A stretch of 40,545 bases of DNA from a bacterium (GCA_021806685.1 JAJZQU010000003.1:1-40545), one strand, 5' to 3'. Shown: positions 24,006 through 33,386, counted from the first letter of the stretch. Notes: generated by a model not told the origin, from the letters alone. Program-made: numbers and translations.

Positions 24006-26782
24006 CCAGGAGCCCGAACAGTTCGGGCTTTCTTGGTTTTGGGGGCGCCTGGATTATTATTTGTCTCAACCTCAGGTTCAGTGCCGCGCGGCTTGGGTTT
24101 GGCGCGCATCATGCTAAAGCCCTGCTCTTCCTTTTTCTTTTTCTCTGCCTTTGCTTTGGCCGACTCTTGTTCAGCCTTGGCAATCTCTTCATCGAGTTTG
24201 TTTAAAGTGGCTTCAACTATGTCTTGGGCCACGAAATCTGAAAAATTTTCAGGCTTGAGCGCCCTTAAGAAGATGTAAGCAGCTGATTCGGGAGATTGGT
24301 CAAAGCGCGGAGTGTTGCGGACTATGCCCATCATCTTGGCCAGGCTGCGATATTCATCTGAAAGAAGGTTTTTCTCAGATTCGTCCAGTTTATCTATCTG
24401 CTGGACCATATTGTTGATTTCCCTGGCAATCACCGGGCCGAGCTTGTGTTCCATGATGACCGGAGCAACCTGGTCCCACCTCTTAGCTGCGCCATTACCC
24501 AATCTTTCCATGGCCCAGGCTGTGTTGAAGGGTTGAAGCTCTTTTGTCTCGCGCCCACGAGTCCTTTCGAGTGTAGAGCGGGTCTTTTCACGCACGCCCG
24601 AGGGCATATGTCCCTCATATTTTCCTCTTTGAATGCGCTCGGAAGCTAAATTAGAACCAATTACGCCCATGCGGCCGATTCCTGACTTGCCGCTCAGGGC
24701 TACTGAAGGATCTTCGTTATCTGCGATCAAGCCCTGTTTGTTCCACTCCTTGTTCATCTTATCGATCCTAGCCTGGTACAAAGCTGCTTCAATTTCATCG
24801 TTCTGGCGCAAGTATCTATCACGATAACCTGCCAGCTCAATATATTCTTCAATTTGTTTCTCGTCTTTTATTCGAGCCCTCAAATCCTGCCTAAGACCTT
24901 GGTATGCATCGGCTTTTTCTTTGGTGCGTAGCGTCTTGGCTTTGCGGGCAACCGGATTTTCTACAGCCTGGGCAGCTGCTTCCAGTTCGTTAGTGGCGCG
25001 GTTGATAGCCTCAGACCTTTCTATGGATAGTTCGCGCAATTCCTGAATAATTTTTTTAGTGTACTTGCCTTTAGCTTTTTCGCTTATGCCATCTCTGCGG
25101 GCATCAAAAACACTGATATCGTGCTGCAGATCTTTCAAGAGTGAAGCCACAGCTTCGTTCTCAGCATGTTTCGCAATCAGGGGATGGTCGCGGAGTATTT
25201 TACCAAGCCAGCCTGCTTTGGCGATTTTCTCATTTTCCTCCAAAAATTCAGTGGCGGCTTTCACTATTTTTTCACCTTGGCTCGGAACTTTTTCAGGTTC
25301 TCCATAAACAGCTTGAATCTCTTCAGGTGTCAGTTCACCCTCGCCAACCTCAACTGAAGGCTGTGTCTTGCCAACTAAGGCATCTTGTAAAACTAACCTT
25401 CTCTTGCGTTCTCTGGCCGTAGGCGGCGGGGGAGCGACTTCTGATGGTTTTTTCTCTTCGATCATTTCAGCTTCCGGGAGTGAGGCTTCCTCTTCGATTT
25501 CTTTAGCTTGGGCTGCAATTTTATCCAATTCTTCCTCATATTGAGTTGCCCATTGGTAGGCGATATCAAGTGTTTTTTTATTGAAAGCTTGCAAAGCCTT
25601 GTCATATTCTGCCTTAATCGAAGCTTCAGCTGCTTTATCCTTGGCCTTGCGGGCATTGATAAGACGAGTTTCAAAGCCTTCTTTGAGGAGTGATTCTTCA
25701 GTTAATCGGGAATCATCTTTGATCCGATGGTTAACATCCTGCCGCATAAGCTCCAAAATTTGTTTGGATACTTTGGGATCATTTTTCAGCCTACCCAGTG
25801 CCATAAAATCAGCTGATGTCTTTGACAAGGCTGATACGCGGTTATTCAGCCTGTCTAAAGAATCATTCCAGAATTTGCTCTCAATTCCTTTGGCTTCCTC
25901 ACCGGCAAACTTTTCTCCCGTCATTTCTTCGGCTAGCTCACGGCGCTTTGCCTCTTCTTTGGCTTCATCTTTTTCTTCCTCAAAATGGACTGGTATCTCA
26001 ACTTCTTCTTCAGCTTGGGGCATCCTGACACTTTCAGCCATGGCTGAAGTCTTAATCTCGGGGATTATGTCTTCCTCACCAAGTGTCATTTTTTTCCTGC
26101 CCCTGGCTTTGGCCGCCTCGATTCTGGTGCCAATGCCTTCTTTAGGCGCTTCAGGTTCAACTACCTCAACATGGAGATTTTCCAAGGCCTCATCAGCCGC
26201 GCGCGATTCACCTTTGGCTCTGGCTTCATCAAGACGGGATTTGATGCTCCTTAAAGTTTTGGGTTTTTTGGGTGGGGCGGTTGGTTCAACAATTGAAATC
26301 TCCGGAGTCATCTTAACCTCCAGGGTTTTTTCGGCCAGATGCAGTTGGTTGAGCAAGTCGCTAAGGCTTGAACTCTCTTTCTTACCGGAAATCTTACTTA
26401 GCCAGGCACTGAATCTATCGCCAAGAGAGACGTTGGATTTGATCTCTTCAGCGGTTTTGCCTTTGACGGGGTGACCAACCAAAGCTTCGATCCTTCCTTT
26501 TAGTGATTTAGTTTTTGCTCTAAGCTTATCAACATCAGTTGGTGCTTTGTACGAGACTTCGGCTACACCCTTGCGGAGGGATTCCACATGTTGAGCCTCC
26601 TCAGCCTCGGATTTAACCAACCTAAGCGATCTACGTCTTGCGCTAGGAGTCTCCGCAGCCGGGACTTCACGAGGCTTTGGCTTGGCCTCCATCATGCTGA
26701 AAGGCTTCCTTTTGGAAGGCGTTTCATGTGTTGGGGTTGCTTCTGGTTCTACTTTCAGCGAAGGAATATCAAATTTTTGCAT
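23987..26782 (-). CDS. Large hydrophilic, charged coiled-coil-rich protein (931 aa), unknown
   Basis: Single uninterrupted ORF, strongly Lys/Glu/Ala rich, no TM; related motif near both ends (FSMMEAKPKPR / FSMMRAKPKPR). Confidence 0.85.
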   Translation of the reverse strand: MQKFDIPSLKVEPEATPTHETPSKRKPFSMMEAKPKPREVPAAETPSARRRSLRLVKSEAEEAQHVESLRKGVAEVSYKAPTDVDKLRAKTKSLKGRIEALVGHPVKGKTAEEIKSNVSLGDRFSAWLSKISGKKESSSLSDLLNQLHLAEKTLEVKMTPEISIVEPTAPPKKPKTLRSIKSRLDEARAKGESRAADEALENLHVEVVEPEAPKEGIGTRIEAAKARGRKKMTLGEEDIIPEIKTSAMAESVRMPQAEEEVEIPVHFEEEKDEAKEEAKRRELAEEMTGEKFAGEEAKGIESKFWNDSLDRLNNRVSALSKTSADFMALGRLKNDPKVSKQILELMRQDVNHRIKDDSRLTEESLLKEGFETRLINARKAKDKAAEASIKAEYDKALQAFNKKTLDIAYQWATQYEEELDKIAAQAKEIEEEASLPEAEMIEEKKPSEVAPPPPTARERKRRLVLQDALVGKTQPSVEVGEGELTPEEIQAVYGEPEKVPSQGEKIVKAATEFLEENEKIAKAGWLGKILRDHPLIAKHAENEAVASLLKDLQHDISVFDARRDGISEKAKGKYTKKIIQELRELSIERSEAINRATNELEAAAQAVENPVARKAKTLRTKEKADAYQGLRQDLRARIKDEKQIEEYIELAGYRDRYLRQNDEIEAALYQARIDKMNKEWNKQGLIADNEDPSVALSGKSGIGRMGVIGSNLASERIQRGKYEGHMPSGVREKTRSTLERTRGRETKELQPFNTAWAMERLGNGAAKRWDQVAPVIMEHKLGPVIAREINNMVQQIDKLDESEKNLLSDEYRSLAKMMGIVRNTPRFDQSPESAAYIFLRALKPENFSDFVAQDIVEATLNKLDEEIAKAEQESAKAKAEKKKKEEQGFSMMRAKPKPRGTEPEVETNNNPGAPKTKKARTVRAPGKSEAA

Positions 26783-26866
26783 AAGTTTATATAAAATATC
26801 TGGCTAAATTATACACTAAAAACCGCCTCGACGTTATATCGGGGCGGCTTTGGCCTGTGGATGAAA

Positions 26867-27205
26867 TTAAGCTTTAACTAATTGCTTGAACACTTCCGGA
26901 TGTTTGGCAGCGATTTGTGACAAGACTTTCTTGTCCAGCAAAATCTTGCGCTTCTTCAGGTCTCCCATGAGCTTGCTGAATGAAGTACCCAGTTCATGAG
27001 CAGAGGCGTTGATACGCACCTGCATCAAACCGCGGTTAACGCGCTTCTTGAGCTTGCGGCTGACATAAGCCTGCACGCCGGCTTTGGCTGAAGCGGTTTT
27101 GGCGAGGGTGATCTTTGATTTGCGGCCCCACATCATGCCCTTGGTCCTGGCCAAGATATTCTTACGGCGCTTGATGCGGTGCATTCCACGTTTAACTCGA
27201 GGCAT
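26867..27205 (-). CDS. rplT: Ribosomal protein bL20
   Basis: MPRVKRGMHRIKRRKNILARTKGMMWGRKS...; family recognised. Confidence 0.96.
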   Translation of the reverse strand: MPRVKRGMHRIKRRKNILARTKGMMWGRKSKITLAKTASAKAGVQAYVSRKLKKRVNRGLMQVRINASAHELGTSFSKLMGDLKKRKILLDKKVLSQIAAKHPEVFKQLVKA

Positions 27206-27216
27206 ATTTACAATTA

Positions 27217-27276
27217 TGAATTATCAACATTCAGCATTCAATTATTGTATGTTGAATATTCTATGTTGAATGTTAT
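27217..27276. repeat. Short inverted-repeat cluster between rpmI and rplT
   Basis: atgaattatcaacattcagcattcaattattgtatgttgaatattctatgttgaatgtt. Confidence 0.45.
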
Positions 27277-27464
27277 TTAGCGAAGGGGAGAAGAGTTTTG
27301 ATTGTCCTCGTGTATTGTTTTGGGACTGATTGGTCGCGGCGTTTCTTGGTAGTGATTTTACCGGAGTCGCGGCTGTTGAAGTGGTCTTGGCCGCCGTGGC
27401 GTTTCATGACCTTGCCGGTCTTGGTGATGCGGACGCGCTTGGCAACTGCTTTGCAGGTTTTCAT
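27273..27464 (-). CDS. rpmI: Ribosomal protein bL35
   Basis: MKTCKAVAKRVRITKTGKVMKRHGGQDHFNSRDSGKITTKKRR. Confidence 0.95.
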   Translation of the reverse strand: MKTCKAVAKRVRITKTGKVMKRHGGQDHFNSRDSGKITTKKRRDQSVPKQYTRTIKTLLPFAK

Positions 27465-27506
27465 ATCTTGATTAGGTTTGATCTTCGAAGTTACTTGTTA
27501 TCTTGT

Positions 27507-28064
27507 TTAGGATTTCCTTCCGATGATGGCCGAGACATTACCGCCTTGGTTCTTGGGAGGTTGTTCGATATAGAGCTCGTACTTTTTGGAAATCAGGTTG
27601 ATGAACTCTTGGATTTTGGCCAGTGCTATGTCAGCGTGAGCCTTTTCCCTGCCGCGCAACATGATTTCGATCTTGATCTTTTGTCCATCTTCCAAAAATT
27701 TGATGGCTTGATTTTCGCGGTTATCCACGTCGTGCTGTCCGATTTTGACCGAGAGCCTGATGCCTTTGACTTCCACTTTCTTGGCATGGGCCTTTTGCTG
27801 TTTGAACTCCTTATCTTTTTGGTATTTGAAAGCGCCGAAGTCCAATAGTTTGCAAACAGGCGGCTGTTCCTTGGGTGAGACCTCTACCAGGTCAAAGCCA
27901 CGTTCTTCGGCGATGGCTATGGCTTGGGCGGTTGGCATGACTCCAAGGAATTGCCCCTCTTCGTCAATGACCCTGACTTCGGGAACTTTAATTTGCTGAT
28001 TGTGCCGGTATTGCGCTGCTTCCTCTTTCGGGATGAAGCGCCTACGGCGATAATGGATGCGCAT
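27507..28064 (-). CDS. infC: Translation initiation factor IF-3
   Basis: ATG 28064 MRIHYRRRRFIPKEEAAQYRHNQQIKVPEVRVIDEEGQFLGVMPTAQAIAIAEERGFDLVEVSPKEQPPVCKLLDFGAFKYQK. The upstream extension in the track overlaps ssrA and is unlikely. Confidence 0.96.
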   Translation of the reverse strand: MRIHYRRRRFIPKEEAAQYRHNQQIKVPEVRVIDEEGQFLGVMPTAQAIAIAEERGFDLVEVSPKEQPPVCKLLDFGAFKYQKDKEFKQQKAHAKKVEVKGIRLSVKIGQHDVDNRENQAIKFLEDGQKIKIEIMLRGREKAHADIALAKIQEFINLISKKYELYIEQPPKNQGGNVSAIIGRKS

Positions 28065-28078
28065 GGTAAATAGTTTAC

Positions 28079-28473
28079 TGGTGGAGATGGGGGGAGTTGC
28101 ACCCCCGTCCGACAACGTATGCCAGGCCCTTCTTTCACAAGCTTGGCTTGCTCAGATACACGGTAACCGCGGCGAGCAAGCGAGGGCCGGTTTCCGGTGG
28201 CATAAGCCTTGTCGTTTCAATCGCTATGCCAACGATTGATTCCTAGCCCGGTTAATGACAGTCAGCCCAGCCCGTCGGGCCGCAAGTTGGGTGACCGCAG
28301 CAGTCGCTTTAAGCGAGTACTGGTTGGAGCGAAGGCATGCTGAACGCTTGCGCGAGAGCAGCCTTGGCCCTTGATAAGACGTTGGCAGTTGTCTTGTTTG
28401 ACATGGTTTTACGAGTCACGTCGGCTCGGCTTGCAGAACATGGAATGACGTGCCGTCGAAGCTCGGCATCCCC
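28079..28473 (-). ncRNA. ssrA: Transfer-messenger RNA (tmRNA)
   Basis: 5' GGGGATGCCGAGCTTCGACGG pairs with 3' CATCTCC + ACCA (acceptor stem with G3.U); T-arm GGACGGGGGTGCAACTCCCCCC; tag ORF AACAAGACAACTGCC...CCAGTACTCGCTTAA. Confidence 0.95.
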
Positions 28474-28477
28474 TTAT

Positions 28478-28552
28478 GACTTGCAACTCGCAACGTGTAA
28501 CCCGCATTGCCGATTTCGGCGTTACAAGTTACAGGTTACAAGTTTCGCGGAT
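28478..28552. repeat. Intergenic TGTAAC/GTTACA inverted-repeat element (copy E)
   Basis: gacttgcaactcgcaacgtgtaacccgcattgccgatttcggcgttacaagttacaggttacaagtttcgcg. Confidence 0.75.
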
Positions 28553-29004
28553 CAGATGTCTTCACCGCGCATGAATCGCTTGGTTTCGCGGTCCAAATCA
28601 CGGTTCTTGATTTTTTGGCGCTTCTCAAAGGTTTTTTTGCCTCGAGCCAGCCAAAAACCGATCTTTATCCGATGGCCACGAGTATATATGGAAATAGGCA
28701 CAAGTGTCAAGCCTTTTTCGCCTAATTTACCTGTAAGATAACGGATTTCTTTGGCATTGAGCAATAAGTTCCTGGTCCTTTCCGGGTCATGGGGAGACAG
28801 ACTGGATGCCTTCTTATAGCGGGAAATGACAGCCCCAACCATCCTCGGTTGTCCGCCCTGGATAATGATATGGGCAGCATCAAGCTTAGCACCCCCTTCG
28901 CGGATGGACTTGACCTCTTGGCCGGTTAAAACCAAACCACCCTCGAACTCCTCGAGTTTCTCGTAATTAAAGCCTGCTTTACGGTTAGTGGCTAAAGTCG
29001 GCAT
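28552..29004 (-). CDS. smpB: SsrA-binding protein SmpB
   Basis: NRKAGFNYEKLEEFEGGLVLTGQEVKSIREGGAKLDAAHI; LARGKKTFEKRQKIKNRDLDRETKR. Confidence 0.97.
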   Translation of the reverse strand: MPTLATNRKAGFNYEKLEEFEGGLVLTGQEVKSIREGGAKLDAAHIIIQGGQPRMVGAVISRYKKASSLSPHDPERTRNLLLNAKEIRYLTGKLGEKGLTLVPISIYTRGHRIKIGFWLARGKKTFEKRQKIKNRDLDRETKRFMRGEDI

Positions 29005-29061
29005 GGGGGTATATTACAGTGGTCAGGGGACAGTGAACAGTGGTATGATTGGTGCATCATT

Positions 29062-30093
29062 ATGACAGAACGCGTGATACATATTTCAACCTCAACTATC
29101 TTGAAGGTTGTTGCTATTGGGATTGGCTTGCTGCTCTTGTGGCAGATAGCAGATATCTTGGCTTTGATTTTCGTGGCTCTTTTCTTGGCCGCACTCATCC
29201 AGCCGGCTGCCGAATGGGGAGCAAAATATAAAATTCCGCGGGGCGTCATGGTCTTAGGCGTTTATGTGGTTATTTTTGGCCTGATGGCTTTAGTTATAGC
29301 CTTGATGGTTCCGACTTTGATCGAGCAGGCTACCAAGCTGGCTTCACTCTTTGGCCAGAAGTGGAGCACCATCCAAGATGTGGCAACAGGCTTGGCTGAT
29401 TTTGCGAAAAAACACAATCTTTCATCTACCTTTAAACCGGATCTGTCTTCTTTCCAGGACCAAGTCAGTGTTGCCGTGACGGGCCTCTTCAAAACATTGA
29501 CTGATGTCTTTGGTGGCATAGTGGCTTTCATCATTGTTCTGGTCATGGCGTTTTATCTTGTGGCTCAAGAACATAAGGCCATGACACTCATCAAAGATAT
29601 GGTGCCTTTGCGCCACCAGAAGTTTGCCTTTAGCCTGGTGGAAGCAGTACAGGAAAAAATGGGCGGGTGGTTGCGCGGCCAGTTATTGCTCTGTTTGATC
29701 ATCGGTATCCTTTACTATGTCGGTTTGCTGATCATTGGTGTTGATAGCCCATTGATACTTGCCATTTTTGGCGGGCTGACCGAGTTTATACCATACCTTG
29801 GTCCTATCTTGGGCGGCATCCCGATTGTTTTTGTGGCTTTTGCCATTTCTCCCACCAAGGGGCTATTGGCGCTTTTGCTGCTGGTCATAATCCAACAGGC
29901 CGAAGGCCACTTGATTGTCCCAAAGGTCATGCAAAAAGCTGTTGGCTTGAATCCGTTATTCAGTATCACCGCCATGTTGGTTGGTGCGAAACTTTTTGGC
30001 ATCTTGGGAGCGCTTTTGGCCATACCGGTTGCCACGGCAGTTGCTGTCATCGTTAAAGAAGCACGCAGCTATTGGTCCTCGTCTGCCCAATAA
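29062..30093 (+). CDS. AI-2E family transporter (UPF0118/PerM-like)
   Basis: 8-TM pattern with LTEFIPYLGPILGGIPIVFVAF and GLNPLFSITAMLVGAKLFGILGALLAIPVA. Confidence 0.92.
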   Translation: MTERVIHISTSTILKVVAIGIGLLLLWQIADILALIFVALFLAALIQPAAEWGAKYKIPRGVMVLGVYVVIFGLMALVIALMVPTLIEQATKLASLFGQKWSTIQDVATGLADFAKKHNLSSTFKPDLSSFQDQVSVAVTGLFKTLTDVFGGIVAFIIVLVMAFYLVAQEHKAMTLIKDMVPLRHQKFAFSLVEAVQEKMGGWLRGQLLLCLIIGILYYVGLLIIGVDSPLILAIFGGLTEFIPYLGPILGGIPIVFVAFAISPTKGLLALLLLVIIQQAEGHLIVPKVMQKAVGLNPLFSITAMLVGAKLFGILGALLAIPVATAVAVIVKEARSYWSSSAQ

Positions 30094-30095
30094 TT

Positions 30096-30746
30096 ATGTC
30101 GATCAGGCCAAAACTTGGCATGAATGCCCTAAGCTGTACGCTCATGCTTATTGGCGCGATTCTGTTATTCCTTTTGCTTTTGGCGTTTTTGATAACCAAG
30201 TCAGGCTTGTTGGCAGTGCCCATCCTTTCCAGGTTTTACCATGGACCAACGCCGATTCGCTTGGTCCAATCCAAACCAATCACCTGGGACGAGTTCCGCG
30301 TCATGCTGGCCTCGCGTATTTATGAACAACGGGGAACAAGCTCGAAAAATTATACTGTCCAATTGAGTGAACAGGAAATCTCGGGGCTTTTGTTGGACAC
30401 TGTTGAAACGGCCTTGCGCAGCTCCAAATGGAAGGTCGAGATTGCCCAAACAGTTGTCACTCCTTCGGCCATGGAACTTTATTTAAAGGTTATTTGGTCC
30501 AGTTATGTTAATGTTGATTTATTATTCAGTTTCAAGCCCGTTGTTGACCAGGATGGAGATGTGCAATTTGACGTCATGAGCGTCCGGCTAGGGGATTACC
30601 CATTGCCTCCTTCTTGGGGCAGGGCCATAGCCGGTTATGTGTTTTCGAGGGATCTAGGCTCTTGGGAAATCAATATTGGCGGCCAAAAGGGCATCCAATC
30701 CATATCCTTGCTTGAGAAAGGATTAAATATCATACTAAACAAGTAA
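30096..30746 (+). CDS. Hypothetical membrane-anchored protein
   Basis: ATG 30096; N-terminal TM MLIGAILLFLLLLAFLI; part of a same-strand cluster. Confidence 0.7.
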   Translation: MSIRPKLGMNALSCTLMLIGAILLFLLLLAFLITKSGLLAVPILSRFYHGPTPIRLVQSKPITWDEFRVMLASRIYEQRGTSSKNYTVQLSEQEISGLLLDTVETALRSSKWKVEIAQTVVTPSAMELYLKVIWSSYVNVDLLFSFKPVVDQDGDVQFDVMSVRLGDYPLPPSWGRAIAGYVFSRDLGSWEINIGGQKGIQSISLLEKGLNIILNK

Positions 30747-30751
30747 ACCAC

Positions 30752-31513
30752 ATGGTTTTCTTTTACCGATTATTACCGATTTTGACCGCACTGGCAGTTG
30801 GTTTTGTGTTTTATTTCCAGCTCAGTAACCCGTTAATTTTTCCTTGGCCGGCCTTGCTCGGTGTCGCCATAACCATTATCTCGATGTTGGCCATAGCCAG
30901 GCGGAGAGTACGTTTTACGGATTTGATGGAAAAGGTCTTGCCGACAATATTGTTCCAGTTGGCCTTGATTTTTGGGATGCTTCTGGCTGAAGGCCAATTT
31001 GCCAGGGGCCTGATTATTTTTTTCGGATCTTTGGCCACTTTCCTTTGCCTGGAATTGCTTTTCCTCTTGTCTTTCATGCCTTCCCGTTATCCGGTTAACG
31101 GGCTTTCCCATATTAATATTGCCTTAGTGCCCTTCATTGTATGGTACGTGATTGCCAACTCGGTCGGCTTGATGGCTTTCTTGCATAGCCCGCCTTGGAT
31201 ACACGTTGCTTTGCTTACGGCGCTATCTATAGTATTGTTCCGCACTACTGGCCACCCGGGCGCTACTCGCGACCAAAATAGGTTATGGGTCTTGATCGGC
31301 GGGTTAACTGGTTTGCATATCGGCTTATTGGGTATTGCCCTGCCTTTATCCATGGCTGCCCAAGGCGCGATCGGCATGATCATCTTTTGCGTGGTTTTGC
31401 GCATGCGCCGTTACCTGTACCATCCCTTCCCCGGCTTGCGCCAAGCCTGGGTGGAAGCTTCAGCGGCCATGATTGTGCTGGGCGTAGCCCTTGGCACTTC
31501 GCGCTGGTTATAA
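30752..31513 (+). CDS. Hypothetical multi-pass membrane protein
   Basis: Several hydrophobic helices; no family recognised. Confidence 0.75.
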   Translation: MVFFYRLLPILTALAVGFVFYFQLSNPLIFPWPALLGVAITIISMLAIARRRVRFTDLMEKVLPTILFQLALIFGMLLAEGQFARGLIIFFGSLATFLCLELLFLLSFMPSRYPVNGLSHINIALVPFIVWYVIANSVGLMAFLHSPPWIHVALLTALSIVLFRTTGHPGATRDQNRLWVLIGGLTGLHIGLLGIALPLSMAAQGAIGMIIFCVVLRMRRYLYHPFPGLRQAWVEASAAMIVLGVALGTSRWL

Positions 31514-31525
31514 CAAGAAAAATTT

Positions 31526-32731
31526 ATGCATGACTTCGTCCAACATATAAAACGCAATGTCTGGCCTATAGTTATCTGTGGGGCTGGTATTATTGTGCTC
31601 GGTGCCATATCCGGAGGGTTGAGCGGAGGCATTGTTGCCAAACGCATGTTTCCGGCTTCACCAAGCGGTCAGGGTTTTACTGTTCAATCTTCGACTTCAA
31701 CGGCCAACCAGAGAACTCCTCAAGTGGCCACGACAACCCCTTCATCAATTAAACTCGTCCCGGTGCAGCTGGTTGATGCCTCGACGCGCTCGGTGCCAGA
31801 AAGTATTTTTACTCGCCGTAGCCCGGTGGGCATCATTTATCTCCATAAGAAGGGTTTGCCGCTTGAGGGCCTCTTGGGACAAAACGACCAGGTGGGAAGC
31901 TTGGTGGCAGTGACATCCGATGGATGGTTTGTCACAGCTTCATCTGCCATTAAAGACTTTCGAACAGCTGATCTTTTGGTTTGGTATGATGGCAAGGCCT
32001 ATCGTGTCGAAAAAGCTATTTTAGATCACGCAACCCAAGCAGTTTTCCTTAAGACATCGGCCAAAGACTTGCCGGCCACGCCCTTTGCGGATATTTGGGC
32101 AGACCGTTCTGGTATAGCTGCCTGGTTGGAGCCTGCGCCAGAGGAATATGTCCCGTCCTCAATTATTGCTTTGCGTGCGTCAGTCCAGGCAGAACCGTTA
32201 TTGAGCGAACGGGCCGAACGGCGCCTGATTGCCCTTGGATCTTTGCAGAAGAACGAAAGGGGAGCAGCTTTTTGGGATGCTAAAGGCGCCTTGATTGGTA
32301 TTGCCGAAACCACGTCTGATGGCCGGATACAGATTATACCTGGCAGCAACCTGGCAGCGTCGCTGCAAAGCCTTGTCCAGCAGAACGAAATCCGCCATGC
32401 CAGCTTAGGAGTTTATGTTTTAGACAGGCAGGCCATACGGTCAATGTCATCAGATGCTTCCATGCCAAACCGCGGGGCATGGGTTAAAGAAGATAAGAGG
32501 ACAGGGCGGGCCATAATCAAAGACAGCGCTGCCGAAAAAGCCGGTTTAAAAAGTAATGATGTGATTCTTCAGATAGATCGTGATATAATGGATAACAGTC
32601 TGGACTTAAGCGATGCCATAATGCAGTATCGCCCAAACTCCAGCGTCACATTGCGCGTTTGGCGCAGCGGTAAAGAGCTCGACATTGCAACTGTCTTGGG
32701 CTCTCAAGTGACAAGCGAACTTTTACCATAA
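31526..32731 (+). CDS. Membrane-anchored HtrA/DegP-fold protein with C-terminal PDZ, catalytic triad apparently lost
   Basis: GSLVAVTSDGWFVTASSAIKDFRTADLLVWYDGKAYRVEKAILDHATQAVFLKT resembles the HtrA core; PDZ AIIKDSAAEKAGLKSNDVILQIDRDIMDNSLDLSDAIMQYRPNSSVTLRVWRSGKE. Confidence 0.75.
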   Translation: MHDFVQHIKRNVWPIVICGAGIIVLGAISGGLSGGIVAKRMFPASPSGQGFTVQSSTSTANQRTPQVATTTPSSIKLVPVQLVDASTRSVPESIFTRRSPVGIIYLHKKGLPLEGLLGQNDQVGSLVAVTSDGWFVTASSAIKDFRTADLLVWYDGKAYRVEKAILDHATQAVFLKTSAKDLPATPFADIWADRSGIAAWLEPAPEEYVPSSIIALRASVQAEPLLSERAERRLIALGSLQKNERGAAFWDAKGALIGIAETTSDGRIQIIPGSNLAASLQSLVQQNEIRHASLGVYVLDRQAIRSMSSDASMPNRGAWVKEDKRTGRAIIKDSAAEKAGLKSNDVILQIDRDIMDNSLDLSDAIMQYRPNSSVTLRVWRSGKELDIATVLGSQVTSELLP

Positions 32732-32733
32732 AC

Positions 32734-33342
32734 ATGGCCAGCACAAATATCTTGTACCTTTATGCCCGGGCTTGGCGCCTGCTGCTTTTGGTTACGCTTG
32801 GCGGCATGATTATTGCCTTGCTTGGCTCGGCTATCCAGCCCTTAAAATTTTCATCGACCATCCGCCTGCTGATTACGCAGACAAATGCTACTGGAGTTGA
32901 TCCTTATACTGCCATCAAGTCAACTGAACGCATCGGCCAAAACTTGACCGAGATAATTTATACCAGCAGCTTCTTTAATGCTGTCATGCAGCAGTCAGGT
33001 ATTGACAGTACATATTTCCCACAAGATGAAATAGATAAGCGACAAGAGTGGAAAGATACGGTCGAAACCAATGTCGTGGCAGGAACCGGGATTATGGAAG
33101 TGACTGTCTACCACAAGGATCGCAACCAGGCCACGGCCATTGCTGTTGCCGTTGCTAAAGAATTGGCTGCCCAGGCCCCCAATTATTTTGGTTATTCTGT
33201 CCGTTTGCAAATTATTGACGATCCGCTGCCTTCTAGGTTTTTCGCCAAACCGGACTTCCTGCGCAATGGAGCCTTGGGTGCCCTCTTTGGATTTTTAGTT
33301 GGTTCGTTATGGGTACTGGTTAAGATGAAGGAGATAAGATAG
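32734..33342 (+). CDS. Wzz-like chain-length determinant protein
   Basis: N- and C-terminal TM segments around an extracytoplasmic region; IIDDPLPSRFFAKPDFLRNGALGALFGFLVGSLWVLVK is typical of Wzz C-termini. Confidence 0.7.
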   Translation: MASTNILYLYARAWRLLLLVTLGGMIIALLGSAIQPLKFSSTIRLLITQTNATGVDPYTAIKSTERIGQNLTEIIYTSSFFNAVMQQSGIDSTYFPQDEIDKRQEWKDTVETNVVAGTGIMEVTVYHKDRNQATAIAVAVAKELAAQAPNYFGYSVRLQIIDDPLPSRFFAKPDFLRNGALGALFGFLVGSLWVLVKMKEIR

Positions 33343-33360
33343 TCTTGACATAAATGAAAC

Positions 33361-33386
33361 AAAATAGCTCAATGGAGCTATTTTTT
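33361..33386 (+). terminator. Rho-independent terminator
   Basis: AAAATAGCTC aatg GAGCTATTTTTT. Confidence 0.85.

Noticed and set aside
25581-26474. 297-aa plus-strand ORF
   Set aside because: Antisense shadow of the 931-aa coiled-coil gene; Ser/Leu-rich.
28337-28741. Plus-strand ORF of 134 aa
   Set aside because: Overlaps ssrA antisense and a repeat element; no protein-like character.
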